This document shows, piece by piece, positions 16,901 to 26,075 of a DNA stretch of 64,000 bases. A program made the translations under genes and the position numbers. This DNA comes from SLRI01 sp964402505 (GTDB taxonomy: Bacteria; Pseudomonadota; Alphaproteobacteria; Geminicoccales; Geminicoccaceae). The stretch is taken from assembly GCA_964402505.1 (NCBI GenBank), contig CAYOCP010000022.1, positions 13,451 to 77,450 on the forward strand, given 5' to 3'. The notes below the pieces were generated by a model. The model did not search any database. It was not told the origin of the DNA and worked only from the letters and a program-made list of their open reading frames with translations. Every line of letters starts with the position of its first letter. Position 1 is the stretch's first letter.

Positions 16901-17989
16901 TCAAGGGGCTTGCGCGCGAAGCGGTGGCAGCCGGGACGGCGCGAAGGGACCGAGGTCGACCGTCGAGGCGGCCCCGTCCAGGATCAGCTCGGCCAGCGCC
17001 TCGCCGGTCGCCGGTCCGTTCAGCATCCCCCAGACACTGTGGCCGGTGGCGACATAGACCCTCTCGAGCCCGGCGACGGGACCGATCAGCGGCAGACCGT
17101 CATCGGTCACCGGCCGGAAGCAGGCCCCGCCGCGCCGGACCGGAGAAGCGGCGAGGCCGGGCGCGAAGCCCTCGATCATCGCCTTGAGCTGCGTCAGGAA
17201 CCGCTCGTCCGCCACCACCAGGGCCGGGTCCTCGGGCAGCGGCCGGCGGCTCGGCAGGCCGCAGACATAGGTGGTGCCGTCGGGCCGGGTGAAGACCTCG
17301 GGCGCGCCCTCGCCACCCCCCGGCGCCGGGCAGTCGACGAAGAGCGCCGCCGGCGCCGCCTTCGGATCGTCGAAGACGAGGCTGTGCCCCTCGAGCCCGT
17401 GAACCGCCGGCAGGTCGACCCAGGCGGCCGCCCGGCTCGACCAGGGTCCCATGGCCAGCACCACCGCATCGGCCAGCAGCACCCCGCCGTCGACGAGGAT
17501 GCCGGTGGCCCGCCCGCCATCCGCGCTCCGCTCGATGCCCTCGACGACACCGGTGACGAGCCTGGCACCGTGCTCGCCGGCCAAGTCGAGAATGCCGGTC
17601 GTGAACGCCTCGGGATCGATCTGCGCCGTCGTCTCGACAGTGCCGAGCCAGCCGCTGAACTGCACCTCCGGCGCCAGCCAGCCGGGCAGGCCCGGCGTCG
17701 CCGGCGCACGCTGCCGGCCGAGCGAGACGGCGGCCGTCGGCAGCCGCCGGTAGCCCCAGCGGCCGGGATGACGCGCCGCTAGCTCGGCATGAAGCGCGAA
17801 GCTGCGTCGCGCCAAAGGTGCCAGGGGCGAGCCGTCGCACCAGTCGAGCGCCAGAAACCCGCCCGATTTGCCGGAGGCCGCACCCGCCACCCGATGCCGC
17901 TCGACCACCACGACATCGGCACCCCGGGAAGCCAGAAACCAGGCGGCGCAGGCGCCGATCACCCCGCCGCCGCAGATCGCCACGCGCAT
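16901..17989 (-). CDS. FAD-dependent oxidoreductase, DAO family
   Basis: A 362-residue D-amino-acid-oxidase-like flavoprotein. Start set at ATG 17989 (MRVAICGGGVIGACAAWFLA) because the Rossmann FAD-binding motif GGGVIGAC normally lies at the very N-terminus; a longer start would add 23 low-complexity residues. Further features are VVVVERHRVAGAASGKSGGF (dinucleotide motif) and the C-terminal GHSVWGMLNGPATGEALAEL. Family members oxidise C-N bonds of amino acids or secondary amines such as sarcosine. It resembles the FOXRED1/GlyOx branch in architecture. It lies upstream of the sugar-type ABC operon on the same strand and divergent to the Ugp-like operon; its substrate is unknown. Confidence 0.88.
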   Translation of the reverse strand: MRVAICGGGVIGACAAWFLASRGADVVVVERHRVAGAASGKSGGFLALDWCDGSPLAPLARRSFALHAELAARHPGRWGYRRLPTAAVSLGRQRAPATPGLPGWLAPEVQFSGWLGTVETTAQIDPEAFTTGILDLAGEHGARLVTGVVEGIERSADGGRATGILVDGGVLLADAVVLAMGPWSSRAAAWVDLPAVHGLEGHSLVFDDPKAAPAALFVDCPAPGGGEGAPEVFTRPDGTTYVCGLPSRRPLPEDPALVVADERFLTQLKAMIEGFAPGLAASPVRRGGACFRPVTDDGLPLIGPVAGLERVYVATGHSVWGMLNGPATGEALAELILDGAASTVDLGPFAPSRLPPLRAQAP

Positions 17990-18156
17990 CGCCCGGCCTC
18001 CTCCTCGCCCTTCCCGGTCCGGCCACCACCCCTGCCGCAGCCGGCGGTCGCTGTCCACCCACCCGGGGACGGGCCGGAGTTGTCATCGCCGGGCGGCGCC
18101 GCTAGCGTGACCCCTGCCGGCAATGTTCGCCCGGCAGGCGCGCGAGAAGGTGGCCC

Positions 18157-19263
18157 TTGCCCGAAGTGATGCTCCTCGGCCTGACCCGCCGCTTCGGCGA
18201 AGCGACGGCGCTCGGCGGGATCGACCTTCGCATCGCCGACGGCGCCTTCACGGTGCTGCTCGGCCCTTCGGGCTGCGGCAAGTCGACGACGCTCCGCCTG
18301 ATCGCCGGGCTCGACACCGCGACCTCGGGCCGGATCCGCATCGACGGCGTCGATGTCACCGATCTGCCGCCGGCGCGGCGCGGGCTCTCCATGGTCTTCC
18401 AGAACTACGCGCTCTTCCCGCACCTCTCGGTCGCGGAGAACGTGCTCTTCGGCCTCAAGGTGCGGCGCGTCCCGGCCGCCGACCGCCGGCGGCGACTCGA
18501 GCGCGCGGCCGGCATTCTCGGGCTCGAGGGGCTGCTCGGCCGCAAGCCGGCCCAGCTTTCCGGCGGGCAGCAGCAGCGCGTGGCCCTGGCCCGCGCCATC
18601 GTCGCCGAGAGCCGGCTCTGCCTCATGGACGAGCCGCTCTCCAATCTCGACGCCAAGCTGCGCGCCGAGATGCGCCACGAGATCCGGGACCTGCAGCGCC
18701 GCCTCGACATGACCATGATCTACGTCACCCACGACCAGGCCGAAGCGCTCAGCATGGCCGACCAGGTGGTCCTGATGCGGGATGGCAGGATCGAGCAGGA
18801 CGCGGCACCCGCCGAGCTCTACCGCAAGCCGGCCACCGCCTTCGCCGCGAGCTTCGTCGGCACGCCGCCGATGAACCTGCTGCCGCTCGAGGCGACCGCC
18901 TCGGGCCTCGTGGTCGCCGGCACGACCGGCCCCGTCGTGGCGAAGGCACCCACGACCGGGGCGGGCGAGCTCACCCTCGGCATCCGCCCGGAGGCGCTCC
19001 TGCCGGGCGCCGGCCCGGGCTTCAAGATCGAGGTCCTCGACCTCGACTACCAGGGCGCCGATACCGTCCTCGTCTGCGAGCTCGGCGGCCATGCCCTGCA
19101 GGCCCGCGTGCCGGGCCACGCCGCCGCGGCGCCGGGCTCGACCCTCGAGCTCGCCTACGCGGCGGCCGATCTCGCCTTCTTCGCCGACGATGGCCGCCGC
19201 GTCGCGCTCGCGGCCACCGACCCCGCCGACCAACGACGCATCCTGGGAGGAGTTGACCGATGA
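18157..19263 (+). CDS. ABC importer ATPase, UgpC/MalK type
   Basis: A 368-residue ATPase of a carbohydrate uptake family 1 importer. Walker A is LLGPSGCGKST, the Q-loop is MVFQNYALFPHLSV, the signature is LSGGQQQRVALARA, Walker B is LCLMDEPLSNLDA and the switch His is in YVTHDQAEAL. A C-terminal TOBE-type domain (LGIRPEALLPG) completes the MalK/UgpC layout. The start appears to be TTG 18157 with AGAAGG six bases upstream; GTG 18166 or ATG 18169 are alternatives that lose three or four residues. It opens an operon whose next gene overlaps by ATGA. The ATPase gene comes first here, whereas many ugp operons place it last. Confidence 0.92.
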   Translation: MPEVMLLGLTRRFGEATALGGIDLRIADGAFTVLLGPSGCGKSTTLRLIAGLDTATSGRIRIDGVDVTDLPPARRGLSMVFQNYALFPHLSVAENVLFGLKVRRVPAADRRRRLERAAGILGLEGLLGRKPAQLSGGQQQRVALARAIVAESRLCLMDEPLSNLDAKLRAEMRHEIRDLQRRLDMTMIYVTHDQAEALSMADQVVLMRDGRIEQDAAPAELYRKPATAFAASFVGTPPMNLLPLEATASGLVVAGTTGPVVAKAPTTGAGELTLGIRPEALLPGAGPGFKIEVLDLDYQGADTVLVCELGGHALQARVPGHAAAAPGSTLELAYAAADLAFFADDGRRVALAATDPADQRRILGGVDR

Positions 19264-20540
19264 GCCGATTGCCCACCCTCGCCACCGCGACACTCGCGGC
19301 CCTTCTGACGGCGGCACCCATGGCGCGCGCCGAGCTCGAGCTGACGCTCAATTTCCCGGTCGCCGTCGGCGGGCCGATCACCGCCATCATCGACGGCTAC
19401 GCCAAGACCTACAGCGACCAGACCGAGGGCGTGACCATCCTGCCGGTCTATACAGGCAGCTACCAGGACACGATCACCCGGACCGTCACCGCCTTCAAGG
19501 GCGGCAACCCGCCCGACATGGCGGTGCTGCTCGCGGTCGACACCTTCACCCTCTACGACGAGGACATGATCGTCGCGATCTCGGACGTGGCGACCAGCGA
19601 CGAGGAGAAGGCCTGGCTCGAGAGCTTCTACCCGGCCTTCCTCGAGAACGGCAGCATCGACGGCAAGATGTGGGGCGTCCCCTTCCAGCGCTCGACCCCC
19701 GTCCTCTACTGGAACAAGGAAGCCTTCGCCGCCGCCGGGCTCGACCCCGAGGTGCCGCCGGCCACCTGGGACGAGCAGGTCGAGTTCGGCAAGAAGCTGA
19801 CGCTGAAGGATTCGGGCGGCAACGTCACCCAGTATGGCGTGCAGATACCGTCCTCGGGCTTCCCTTACTGGCTCTTCCAGGGCCTGGCCGCGCAAAACGA
19901 CGCCATCCTGATGAACCAGGACGGCAACGAGGTCTATTTCGACGATCCGAAGGTCGTCGAGGCGCTGCAATACATGGTGGACCTCAGCACCAGGTACGGC
20001 GTCATGGCGCCCGGCATCATCGAGTGGGGCACCACACCCCAGGACTTCTTCCAGGGCCGCACCGCGACCATGTGGACGACCACCGGCAACCTCACCAATG
20101 TCCGCAACAACGCGCCCTTCGACTTCGGCGTCGCCATGCTGCCGGCGCATGTCCGGCGCGGCGCCCCCACCGGCGGCGGCAACCTCTTCATCCTGCACAG
20201 CGACCCCGAGCGCGAGCAGGCCTGCCTCGACTTCATCCGCTGGCTGACCACGCCGGAGAACCAGGCCGACTGGTCGATCAAGACGGGCTACGTGGCGACC
20301 AGCCCGGCCGCCTGGGAGACCCCGGCCATGCAGGAATACGCGAACGACTTCCCGCCGGCGACCGTCGCCCGCGACCAGCTCGAGTTCGCCGTGGCCGAGC
20401 TCTCGACCCACGAGAACCAGCGCGTGACGAAGGTCTTCAACGACGCGCTGCAGGCGGCGATCACCGGCACGGCCGAGCCCGGAGCGGCGCTCGCCGCGGC
20501 GCAGGAGGAGGCGATGCGCATCCTCGCCCCCTATCGTTGA
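19260..20540 (+). CDS. Extracellular solute-binding protein, UgpB-like
   Basis: A 426-residue periplasmic binding protein of family 1 (SBP_bac_1). Signal peptide: MSRLPTLATATLAALLTAAP, cleavage likely after MARA. Conserved parts include PPDMAVLLAVDTFTLYDED, MWGVPFQRSTPVLYWNKEAF and GGNLFILHSDPEREQACLDF, close to glycerol-3-phosphate/sugar binders of the UgpB group. The start overlaps the ATPase stop (ATGA). A GC-rich stem-loop lies between its stop and the permease start, which could raise binding-protein mRNA over the rest. Ligand could be a sugar, polyol or glycerol phosphate. Confidence 0.9.
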   Translation: MSRLPTLATATLAALLTAAPMARAELELTLNFPVAVGGPITAIIDGYAKTYSDQTEGVTILPVYTGSYQDTITRTVTAFKGGNPPDMAVLLAVDTFTLYDEDMIVAISDVATSDEEKAWLESFYPAFLENGSIDGKMWGVPFQRSTPVLYWNKEAFAAAGLDPEVPPATWDEQVEFGKKLTLKDSGGNVTQYGVQIPSSGFPYWLFQGLAAQNDAILMNQDGNEVYFDDPKVVEALQYMVDLSTRYGVMAPGIIEWGTTPQDFFQGRTATMWTTTGNLTNVRNNAPFDFGVAMLPAHVRRGAPTGGGNLFILHSDPEREQACLDFIRWLTTPENQADWSIKTGYVATSPAAWETPAMQEYANDFPPATVARDQLEFAVAELSTHENQRVTKVFNDALQAAITGTAEPGAALAAAQEEAMRILAPYR

Positions 20541-20544
20541 GCCC

Positions 20545-20578
20545 GGGGCCGGAGGGATCGGGCCGACGGCCCGGCCCC
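20545..20578 (+). promoter_or_regulatory. Intercistronic GC-rich stem-loop
   Basis: Directly after the binding-protein stop, GGGGCCGG (20545-20552) can pair with CCGGCCCC (20571-20578). Alternatively CGGGCC-GAC-GGCCCG at 20559-20573 forms a tight hairpin. No T-run follows, so it is not a classical terminator. Such hairpins often protect the upstream binding-protein transcript. The function is inferred. Confidence 0.45.
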
Positions 20579-20591
20579 CGGCCGACCTTCC

Positions 20592-21473
20592 ATGAACCGG
20601 CGCCTCCTCACCACCGTCCATGCCTGGCTGCTCCTGCTGCCGGCCATGGTGCTGCTCGCCGCCTTCACCCACTACCCGACCCTCGCGACCCTCTGGGCGA
20701 GCTTCTTCTCGACCCCGCGCGGCCGACGGCCGGCCCGCTTCATCGGCCTCGACCACTACCGCCGCATGATCACGGACGACCCCATCTTCCTGCAGGTCGT
20801 CTGGAACAACTTCCTCTACGCGCTCGTCACCATCCCGCTCTCGATCGGCATCGCCCTTCTCATGGCGCTCTGGGTCAACGAGCGGCTCGCCGGGCGCGGC
20901 CTGCTCCGCATGGCCTACTTCACGCCGACCGTCCTGCCGATGGTGGCGGCGGCCAATATCTGGCTCTTCTTCTACACGCCGGGCTTCGGCCTCTTGAACC
21001 AGATCATCGCCCTCTTCGGCGGACCGGACGTCAACTTCCTCGGTTCGCCCGAGACGGCCCTTTGGAGCGTCATGGCGGTCTCGGTCTGGAAGGAGGCGGG
21101 CTTCTTCATGATCTTCTACCTCGCCGCCCTCCAGTCGATCCCGCCGAGCCTGAAGGAGGCGGCCAAGCTCGAGGGCGCCTCCGACCTCCACTACGTCCGC
21201 CGCATCGTCCTGCCGCTCTTGATGCCCACCACCCTCTTCGTCCTGGTCAACGCCGTGATCGGCGCCTTTCGCGTCGTCGACCACATCGTCGCCATGACCG
21301 GCGGCGGACCCAGCAACGCCAGCTCGCTCCTGCTCTTCTACATCTACGAGACCGGCTTCAAGTTCTGGGACACGAGCTACGCCGCCGCCCTCACCGTCGT
21401 CCTCCTCGCCGTGCTCGTCACCGTCTCGGTGCTGCAGGTGACCGTGCTGGACAAGCGGATCCACTACCGGTGA
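20592..21473 (+). CDS. ABC importer permease, UgpA-like
   Basis: A 293-residue inner-membrane permease with six expected segments, beginning LLTTVHAWLLLLPAMVLLAA. The cytoplasmic EAA loop that docks on the ATPase is visible as EAAKLEGASDLHYVRRIVLP. The family-specific region VDHIVAMTGGGPSNASSLLL is present. It overlaps the next permease by four bases (GTGA), so the two are translationally coupled. It pairs with that permease to form the channel of the Ugp-like importer. Confidence 0.92.
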   Translation: MNRRLLTTVHAWLLLLPAMVLLAAFTHYPTLATLWASFFSTPRGRRPARFIGLDHYRRMITDDPIFLQVVWNNFLYALVTIPLSIGIALLMALWVNERLAGRGLLRMAYFTPTVLPMVAAANIWLFFYTPGFGLLNQIIALFGGPDVNFLGSPETALWSVMAVSVWKEAGFFMIFYLAALQSIPPSLKEAAKLEGASDLHYVRRIVLPLLMPTTLFVLVNAVIGAFRVVDHIVAMTGGGPSNASSLLLFYIYETGFKFWDTSYAAALTVVLLAVLVTVSVLQVTVLDKRIHYR

Positions 21474-22333
21474 CGGGCGCCACCCTCGCCGAGGGCCCGA
21501 CGGCCGCCCGCATCGTCGACAAGGGTGCGGGCCTCGACCGCCTCCTGGTCACCGCCGGCGCTTGGCTCCTCGCCTTCCTCTGGTTCCTGCCGCTCCTCTT
21601 CGCGCTCTGGGCCGCCTTCCACCCGCCGATCTACGCCGCGCGCTTCGAGCTCGACGCCCCCCTGACGCTCCAGAACTTCGTCCGGGCCATGGCGGCCGCC
21701 CCCTTCGCCCGCTACATGCTGAACACGCTGATCCTGGTCGCCATGACGCTCGCCGGACAGCTCGTGATCAGCACGCTCGCCGCCTTCGCCTTCGCGCGGC
21801 TCGAGTTCTTCGGCCGCGACCTCCTCTTCTTCCTGGTCCTCGTCCAGCTCATGATCACGCCGGACGTGCTCCTCGTCGAGAACTACCGGATCGTCAGCGA
21901 GCTCGGCATCCTCGACACCATCCTCGCCATCGGCCTGCCCTACATGGCCTCGGCCTTCGGCATCTTCCTCTTGCGCCAGACCTTCAAGACGGTGCCGAAG
22001 GAGCTCGACGACGCCGCAAGGATCGAGGGCTGCACCACGCTCGGCATCCTCTGGCGCGTCTACGTCCCGCTCGCCTGGCCGATCTACGTCGCCTTCGGCC
22101 TCGTCTCGGTCAGCTTCCACTGGAACAACTTCCTCTGGCCGCTGATCGTCACCAGCTCGGTCGAGACCCGCCCCGTCACCGTGGGCCTCCAGGTCTTCGC
22201 CTCCGTCGACCAGGGCATCGACTGGTCCGTCATCACGGCCGCGACCCTCGTCACCTCGGCACCGCTCCTGATCGGCTTCCTCCTCTTCCAGCGCCAGTTC
22301 GTCCAGAGCTTCATGCGGGCCGGCATCAAGTAG
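21470..22333 (+). CDS. ABC importer permease, UgpE-like
   Basis: A 287-residue permease of the MalG/UgpE type. I start at GTG 21470, which overlaps the UgpA-like stop (GTGA); the open frame continues upstream but only through other genes. The protein has an early hydrophobic segment (LLVTAGAWLLAFLWFLPLLF), an EAA loop (ELDDAARIEGCTTLGILWRV) and the C-terminal FQRQFVQSFMRAGIK ending that is near-universal in this family. It lies ten bases before the amidohydrolase gene, which is probably cotranscribed. Confidence 0.92.
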   Translation: MTGATLAEGPTAARIVDKGAGLDRLLVTAGAWLLAFLWFLPLLFALWAAFHPPIYAARFELDAPLTLQNFVRAMAAAPFARYMLNTLILVAMTLAGQLVISTLAAFAFARLEFFGRDLLFFLVLVQLMITPDVLLVENYRIVSELGILDTILAIGLPYMASAFGIFLLRQTFKTVPKELDDAARIEGCTTLGILWRVYVPLAWPIYVAFGLVSVSFHWNNFLWPLIVTSSVETRPVTVGLQVFASVDQGIDWSVITAATLVTSAPLLIGFLLFQRQFVQSFMRAGIK

Positions 22334-22343
22334 GAGCGAGACG

Positions 22344-23294
22344 ATGGGCGTGCGGGACGACCAGGAAGACGGGTGCTACCGGGGGCCGATCATCGACGCT
22401 CATCACCACCTCTGGGACCTGAAGCAGGGGAAGAACCCCTGGCTCGTGCCGGAGCCCGGCCGCATGAGGGTCTTCGGCGATCCGGCCCCGCTCTATCGGA
22501 ACTACCTGCCGGACGATCTCGAGCGCGACGCGCTGGGGCTCGATCTCAGGGGCTCGGTGCATATCGAGGCCGGCTGGGACCGCGGCGATCCGGTCGGCGA
22601 GACGCGCTGGCTCGCCGAGCTGAAGCGCCGGCATCGCCTGCCGACGGTCGCCGTGGTCCACGCCCCCCTCGATGATCCGAAAGTGGGCCGGATGCTGGAG
22701 GCGCACTGCGCCTTCGATTTCGTCCGCGGCGTGCGTTTCATCCTGAGCTGGCACCAGGACCCGGTGAAAACCTTCGTCGAACGCGCCGACCACATGACCG
22801 ACCCGCAATGGCGGGCCGGCTTCGCGCTCCTCGAGCCCTTCGGCCTCTCCTTCGACATGATGATCTACCCGGGCCAGCTCGCCGACGCGGCGGCGCTCGC
22901 CGATTGCTTCCCCAAAACGCTGATCATCGTCAACCACGCCGCGAGCCCCGTCGACCGCGATCCGGAAGGCATGGACCGCTGGCGGCGCGGCCTCGCCGAG
23001 CTCGGCAAGCGGCCCAACGTCCGCCTCAAGATCTCCGATCTCGTCGCCTACGATCACGAATGGACGAAGGCGAGCCTCCGGCCCGTCGTCCTCGACTGCC
23101 TCGAGGCCTTCGGCCCCGACCGCGCCATGTTCGCCTCCGACTTCCCGGTCGCCGGCCTCCATGCGGGCTATGGCGAGATGTTCGCCGTTTTCGCCGACAT
23201 CGTTCAGGACCTGACGCCAGACGAGCAGCGAGCCCTCTTCCACGACAACGCGGCGCGCGACTACCGGATCGACAAGGTCGGGGCCAACCCCTAG
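22344..23294 (+). CDS. Amidohydrolase-2 family hydrolase, lactonase-like
   Basis: A 316-residue TIM-barrel metal hydrolase of the COG3618 type. The start of the barrel is IIDAHHHLWDLKQG with the HxH metal site, later VNHAAS and MFASDFPVAGLHAGY with the catalytic Asp. The nearest known activities are sugar-lactone hydrolases (L-fuconolactonase, rhamnonolactonase) and 2-pyrone-4,6-dicarboxylate lactonase. It follows the UgpE-like permease by ten bases, so a role in processing the imported sugar after its oxidation to a lactone is likely but inferred. No sugar dehydrogenase sits in the same operon. Confidence 0.85.
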   Translation: MGVRDDQEDGCYRGPIIDAHHHLWDLKQGKNPWLVPEPGRMRVFGDPAPLYRNYLPDDLERDALGLDLRGSVHIEAGWDRGDPVGETRWLAELKRRHRLPTVAVVHAPLDDPKVGRMLEAHCAFDFVRGVRFILSWHQDPVKTFVERADHMTDPQWRAGFALLEPFGLSFDMMIYPGQLADAAALADCFPKTLIIVNHAASPVDRDPEGMDRWRRGLAELGKRPNVRLKISDLVAYDHEWTKASLRPVVLDCLEAFGPDRAMFASDFPVAGLHAGYGEMFAVFADIVQDLTPDEQRALFHDNAARDYRIDKVGANP

Positions 23295-23470
23295 CCAGTC
23301 GTCGTGCGCTTGCCGACCCAACCGGGCCAAGCATCCATGTCCGAAGCCTCGAGAGGACGCTCGTCGGCCTCGCCGGGCCCGCGCGGCATCCTCTTCGGCG
23401 GCCTCGTCGCCACCAAGCCGCTGATCGCCGGCAGGCGTTCAGGAGACGAGATGGGCGTGCGAAGAGGGCC

Positions 23471-25843
23471 CTAGCCGCGCGCCACGGCGGCGTCGCGGCC
23501 GCTCCATTCGCCCCTCTCGGTCCGCCAGGTGAAGTCGACGCGGGTCGCCGGGCCGAGCCGGTCCGGCTCGAGCTCGATGCCGTGCAGGCCGAGCCCGAGC
23601 GGCTTCGCCGCCTCGTCCACCACCTCCTGCCAGCCGTCGACGCCCCAATGGACGTGAACCTGCTCCGGAAAGGCGAGCGTCAGCGTGGAAGCCTCGGGCA
23701 GGCTGGCGATCGGCGCGTGCGGCAGCCAGAAATGCCTTTGCGCCTTCGGTGCCTTGCCGCCGTAGCGTTGCCAGGTCGCCGCCGGCCGGTCGCAGGGATG
23801 GCCGAGCTGGCGCGAGAGGGCGAGCTTGATGTACTCGGCATGCGCCCAGCCCAAAGGCATGGCCGAGCCGCTCGGCTCGCCCGGGAAGAGGTTCCTTTCG
23901 GGCAGGGCCTCGGCGTCCCAGACCTGCTCCGGCAGGAGCCCGCACGGGCCGGCCATGGCGGTCATGGCGTCGAGGTAGGGCAAGGGATCGCGGCCGGCGA
24001 GCAGCTCGACATGGCCGCGCTCGCCGGTGAGGAGCGGCCAGCCCCGCCCCCGTCCGCTGCCATCGAAGGCCCGGCCGTCCTCGTGCTCGCCATAGCCGTC
24101 GCCGTTGTAGCGCCGCCAGACCGGCCCGTTCGGCGTGTCCGCCTTCAGCAGCGCGTCGATCACCCGAAGGCTGGCCTGGACGATCGGATCCTCGGGCGAG
24201 CGGAGGCCGAAGCGCACGAGCTGCAGGAAATCGGTGCTGACCTCCTCGTCGGCCGGCACCGGGCCCGCATTCCAGCCCTGGTTCTTCAGCATCAGGAGGT
24301 GATGCAGGGGCCGGGCCTCGGTCATGACCTCTTGCGGGGCGAGCCGCGTGTAGTAGGCCTCGACCCCCAGCCTTTCCGCCAGATCCGTGCCCTCGACCAC
24401 CATCCAGCGCTCGATATGGGCGTTCCAGAAATCGGCGATCGCGGTGGCGAGCGCCGCATCCGCCTCGTCGACGAAACGCGCCCCCTCGACCAGAGCGGCG
24501 ATGAGGAAGGCCAGCGTGAAGGCGTTGATGCCGGCATTCTCCTCCCAGCGGTCCTGGTCGCTCGCCGGCCCCGTCAGGGCGATGAAGCGGAGCGCACCCG
24601 CCACCATGCGGCCGACCTCGATGCCGTCCAGGGCATCGCGCTCGTCGAGTGCCGCCGCGAGCAGCACCGGTGCCGCCGCCTCGTCGAGCTGAATGCCGGT
24701 CCAGTGCGGCGTGCCGCCGAGCCACATGTTCTGGTCCCAGTGGCCGTCGGCCGCCTGTGTGGCGATCAGATAGCGCAGGCTGTCCCTGGCCTCGTCGACG
24801 GCCCCGAGCGCGAGGAGCGCTGTCGTGCAGGCCACGAGGTCGCGCGGCCACACCAGATGGTAGCCGGCACGGTCGTCGCGCGTGTTGCCCCAGGGCACGC
24901 TGAGGCTCGCCACCATCGTTCCGGGATAGGTCTGGTCGCGTTGCGCGCGCAGCACCATGGAGGAGAGCCGCAGCGGCTCCTCGAGGCGCGCCGGCGCGAT
25001 CTCTCCCACGACGCAGCGCGCCTCCGTGCCCTCGTGCCACTGCCGCCAGTCGTCGTGCTGGCGCGCCAGAAGATCGTCGAAGGAGCCGAGCAGGCTCGAG
25101 ACGGCCAGGGTCGCCGCCGACTGCGCCGTGCCACCGAAGCCGAGCCCGAGAAGCGCGAAGGGCGCAAGCTCGCCCATGAGCGCCACGTTGCCGGGACCGG
25201 CCCTGCCGTGCTGCCAGCGCATCGCACCATTGCGGTGGAAATCCTGCCAGCCGTCGCTCGACCCCACATAGCCGGCGCTGACCCTGCCGAACGCGTCGCG
25301 CTGCCGCGCGTCGACGGCGGCGAGCGCCAGGCCGAAGGGCTCGTGCTCGGCGGCCAGCACCCGCCGCCCGCCGAGCTCCATCACGGTGGCCCGGTTGTCC
25401 CAGCCCGTGTCGCCCAGATGCGGCGCCAGCAGCACGTAGGGGCGGAGTGCGGCGTCGCCCTCGAGCCGAAGCTCGATCACCAGCACATCGCGCACGGGAT
25501 CCGGCGAGATCCGGAGGTGCAGCTCGAAACGCTCATGACGGTGCGTGACCTCGACCGCCGGCACGCCGGGCCCGAGCAGCCGCAACTCGTAGCTCCGAAG
25601 CCGCTTGAGCTCGACCCAGAAGCCCTCGTCGTCGGCGACGATGAAGCCGAGATCCCGGATCTGCGGCAGGTCCACGCGCGGGTAGTAGACCTCGTTGACG
25701 ATCCCGAAGCCCATGGTGAACCAGATCCGCGACGGTCCCAGGGCACAGCCGACGATATCCTTGGCACTGCTCGTCCAGGTCGGCCCTATGCCCGGGCCGC
25801 CCGGGGCCTCGAGACAGGGCTCCACATCTCGCAAGGCGCTCAT
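23471..25843 (-). CDS. Glucoamylase-type glycoside hydrolase, GH15
   Basis: A 790-residue glucan 1,4-alpha-glucosidase-like enzyme. I start at ATG 25843, which has GGAAAGGAG about seven bases upstream; ATG 25867 would add eight residues. The N-terminal 270 residues form the beta-sandwich typical of prokaryotic GH15 proteins (SRIWFTMGFGIVNEVYYPRV). The catalytic (alpha/alpha)6 domain follows with GYHLVWPRDLVACTTALLAL. The general acid lies in SDQDRWEENAGIN (around residue 432) and the general base in LLPEQVWDAEALPE (around 638). No signal peptide is seen, so it may act on internal glucans or trehalose-like sugars. It stands alone, convergent with the amidohydrolase gene. Confidence 0.93.
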   Translation of the reverse strand: MSALRDVEPCLEAPGGPGIGPTWTSSAKDIVGCALGPSRIWFTMGFGIVNEVYYPRVDLPQIRDLGFIVADDEGFWVELKRLRSYELRLLGPGVPAVEVTHRHERFELHLRISPDPVRDVLVIELRLEGDAALRPYVLLAPHLGDTGWDNRATVMELGGRRVLAAEHEPFGLALAAVDARQRDAFGRVSAGYVGSSDGWQDFHRNGAMRWQHGRAGPGNVALMGELAPFALLGLGFGGTAQSAATLAVSSLLGSFDDLLARQHDDWRQWHEGTEARCVVGEIAPARLEEPLRLSSMVLRAQRDQTYPGTMVASLSVPWGNTRDDRAGYHLVWPRDLVACTTALLALGAVDEARDSLRYLIATQAADGHWDQNMWLGGTPHWTGIQLDEAAAPVLLAAALDERDALDGIEVGRMVAGALRFIALTGPASDQDRWEENAGINAFTLAFLIAALVEGARFVDEADAALATAIADFWNAHIERWMVVEGTDLAERLGVEAYYTRLAPQEVMTEARPLHHLLMLKNQGWNAGPVPADEEVSTDFLQLVRFGLRSPEDPIVQASLRVIDALLKADTPNGPVWRRYNGDGYGEHEDGRAFDGSGRGRGWPLLTGERGHVELLAGRDPLPYLDAMTAMAGPCGLLPEQVWDAEALPERNLFPGEPSGSAMPLGWAHAEYIKLALSRQLGHPCDRPAATWQRYGGKAPKAQRHFWLPHAPIASLPEASTLTLAFPEQVHVHWGVDGWQEVVDEAAKPLGLGLHGIELEPDRLGPATRVDFTWRTERGEWSGRDAAVARG

Positions 25844-26075
25844 GGCGGACTCCTTTCCGCCCGCCATTGGCCGTCAACCGCCGAGCCCTGTCCAGCGCTA
25901 TCAGCATCGCGCACCGGCGAGCCCAAAGGCCCGCAAAGGGCGCCTCCCGCACCTTCAACCGCGACAACAGGTGCGCCTTTGCGCCAAGAGATCGCGCCCG
26001 TCAGGCCATGCGCGCCGGCGAGCGCGAGGAAGCAGGACCATCCACGAAACGGGTCCGGTGGACCCAAAGGACGGT

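Noticed and set aside
23337..23474. 45-residue plus-strand frame between the amidohydrolase and glucoamylase genes
   Set aside because: No ribosome site, no recognisable family and Arg/Ser/Gly-rich content; the 176-base gap is otherwise without visible features.
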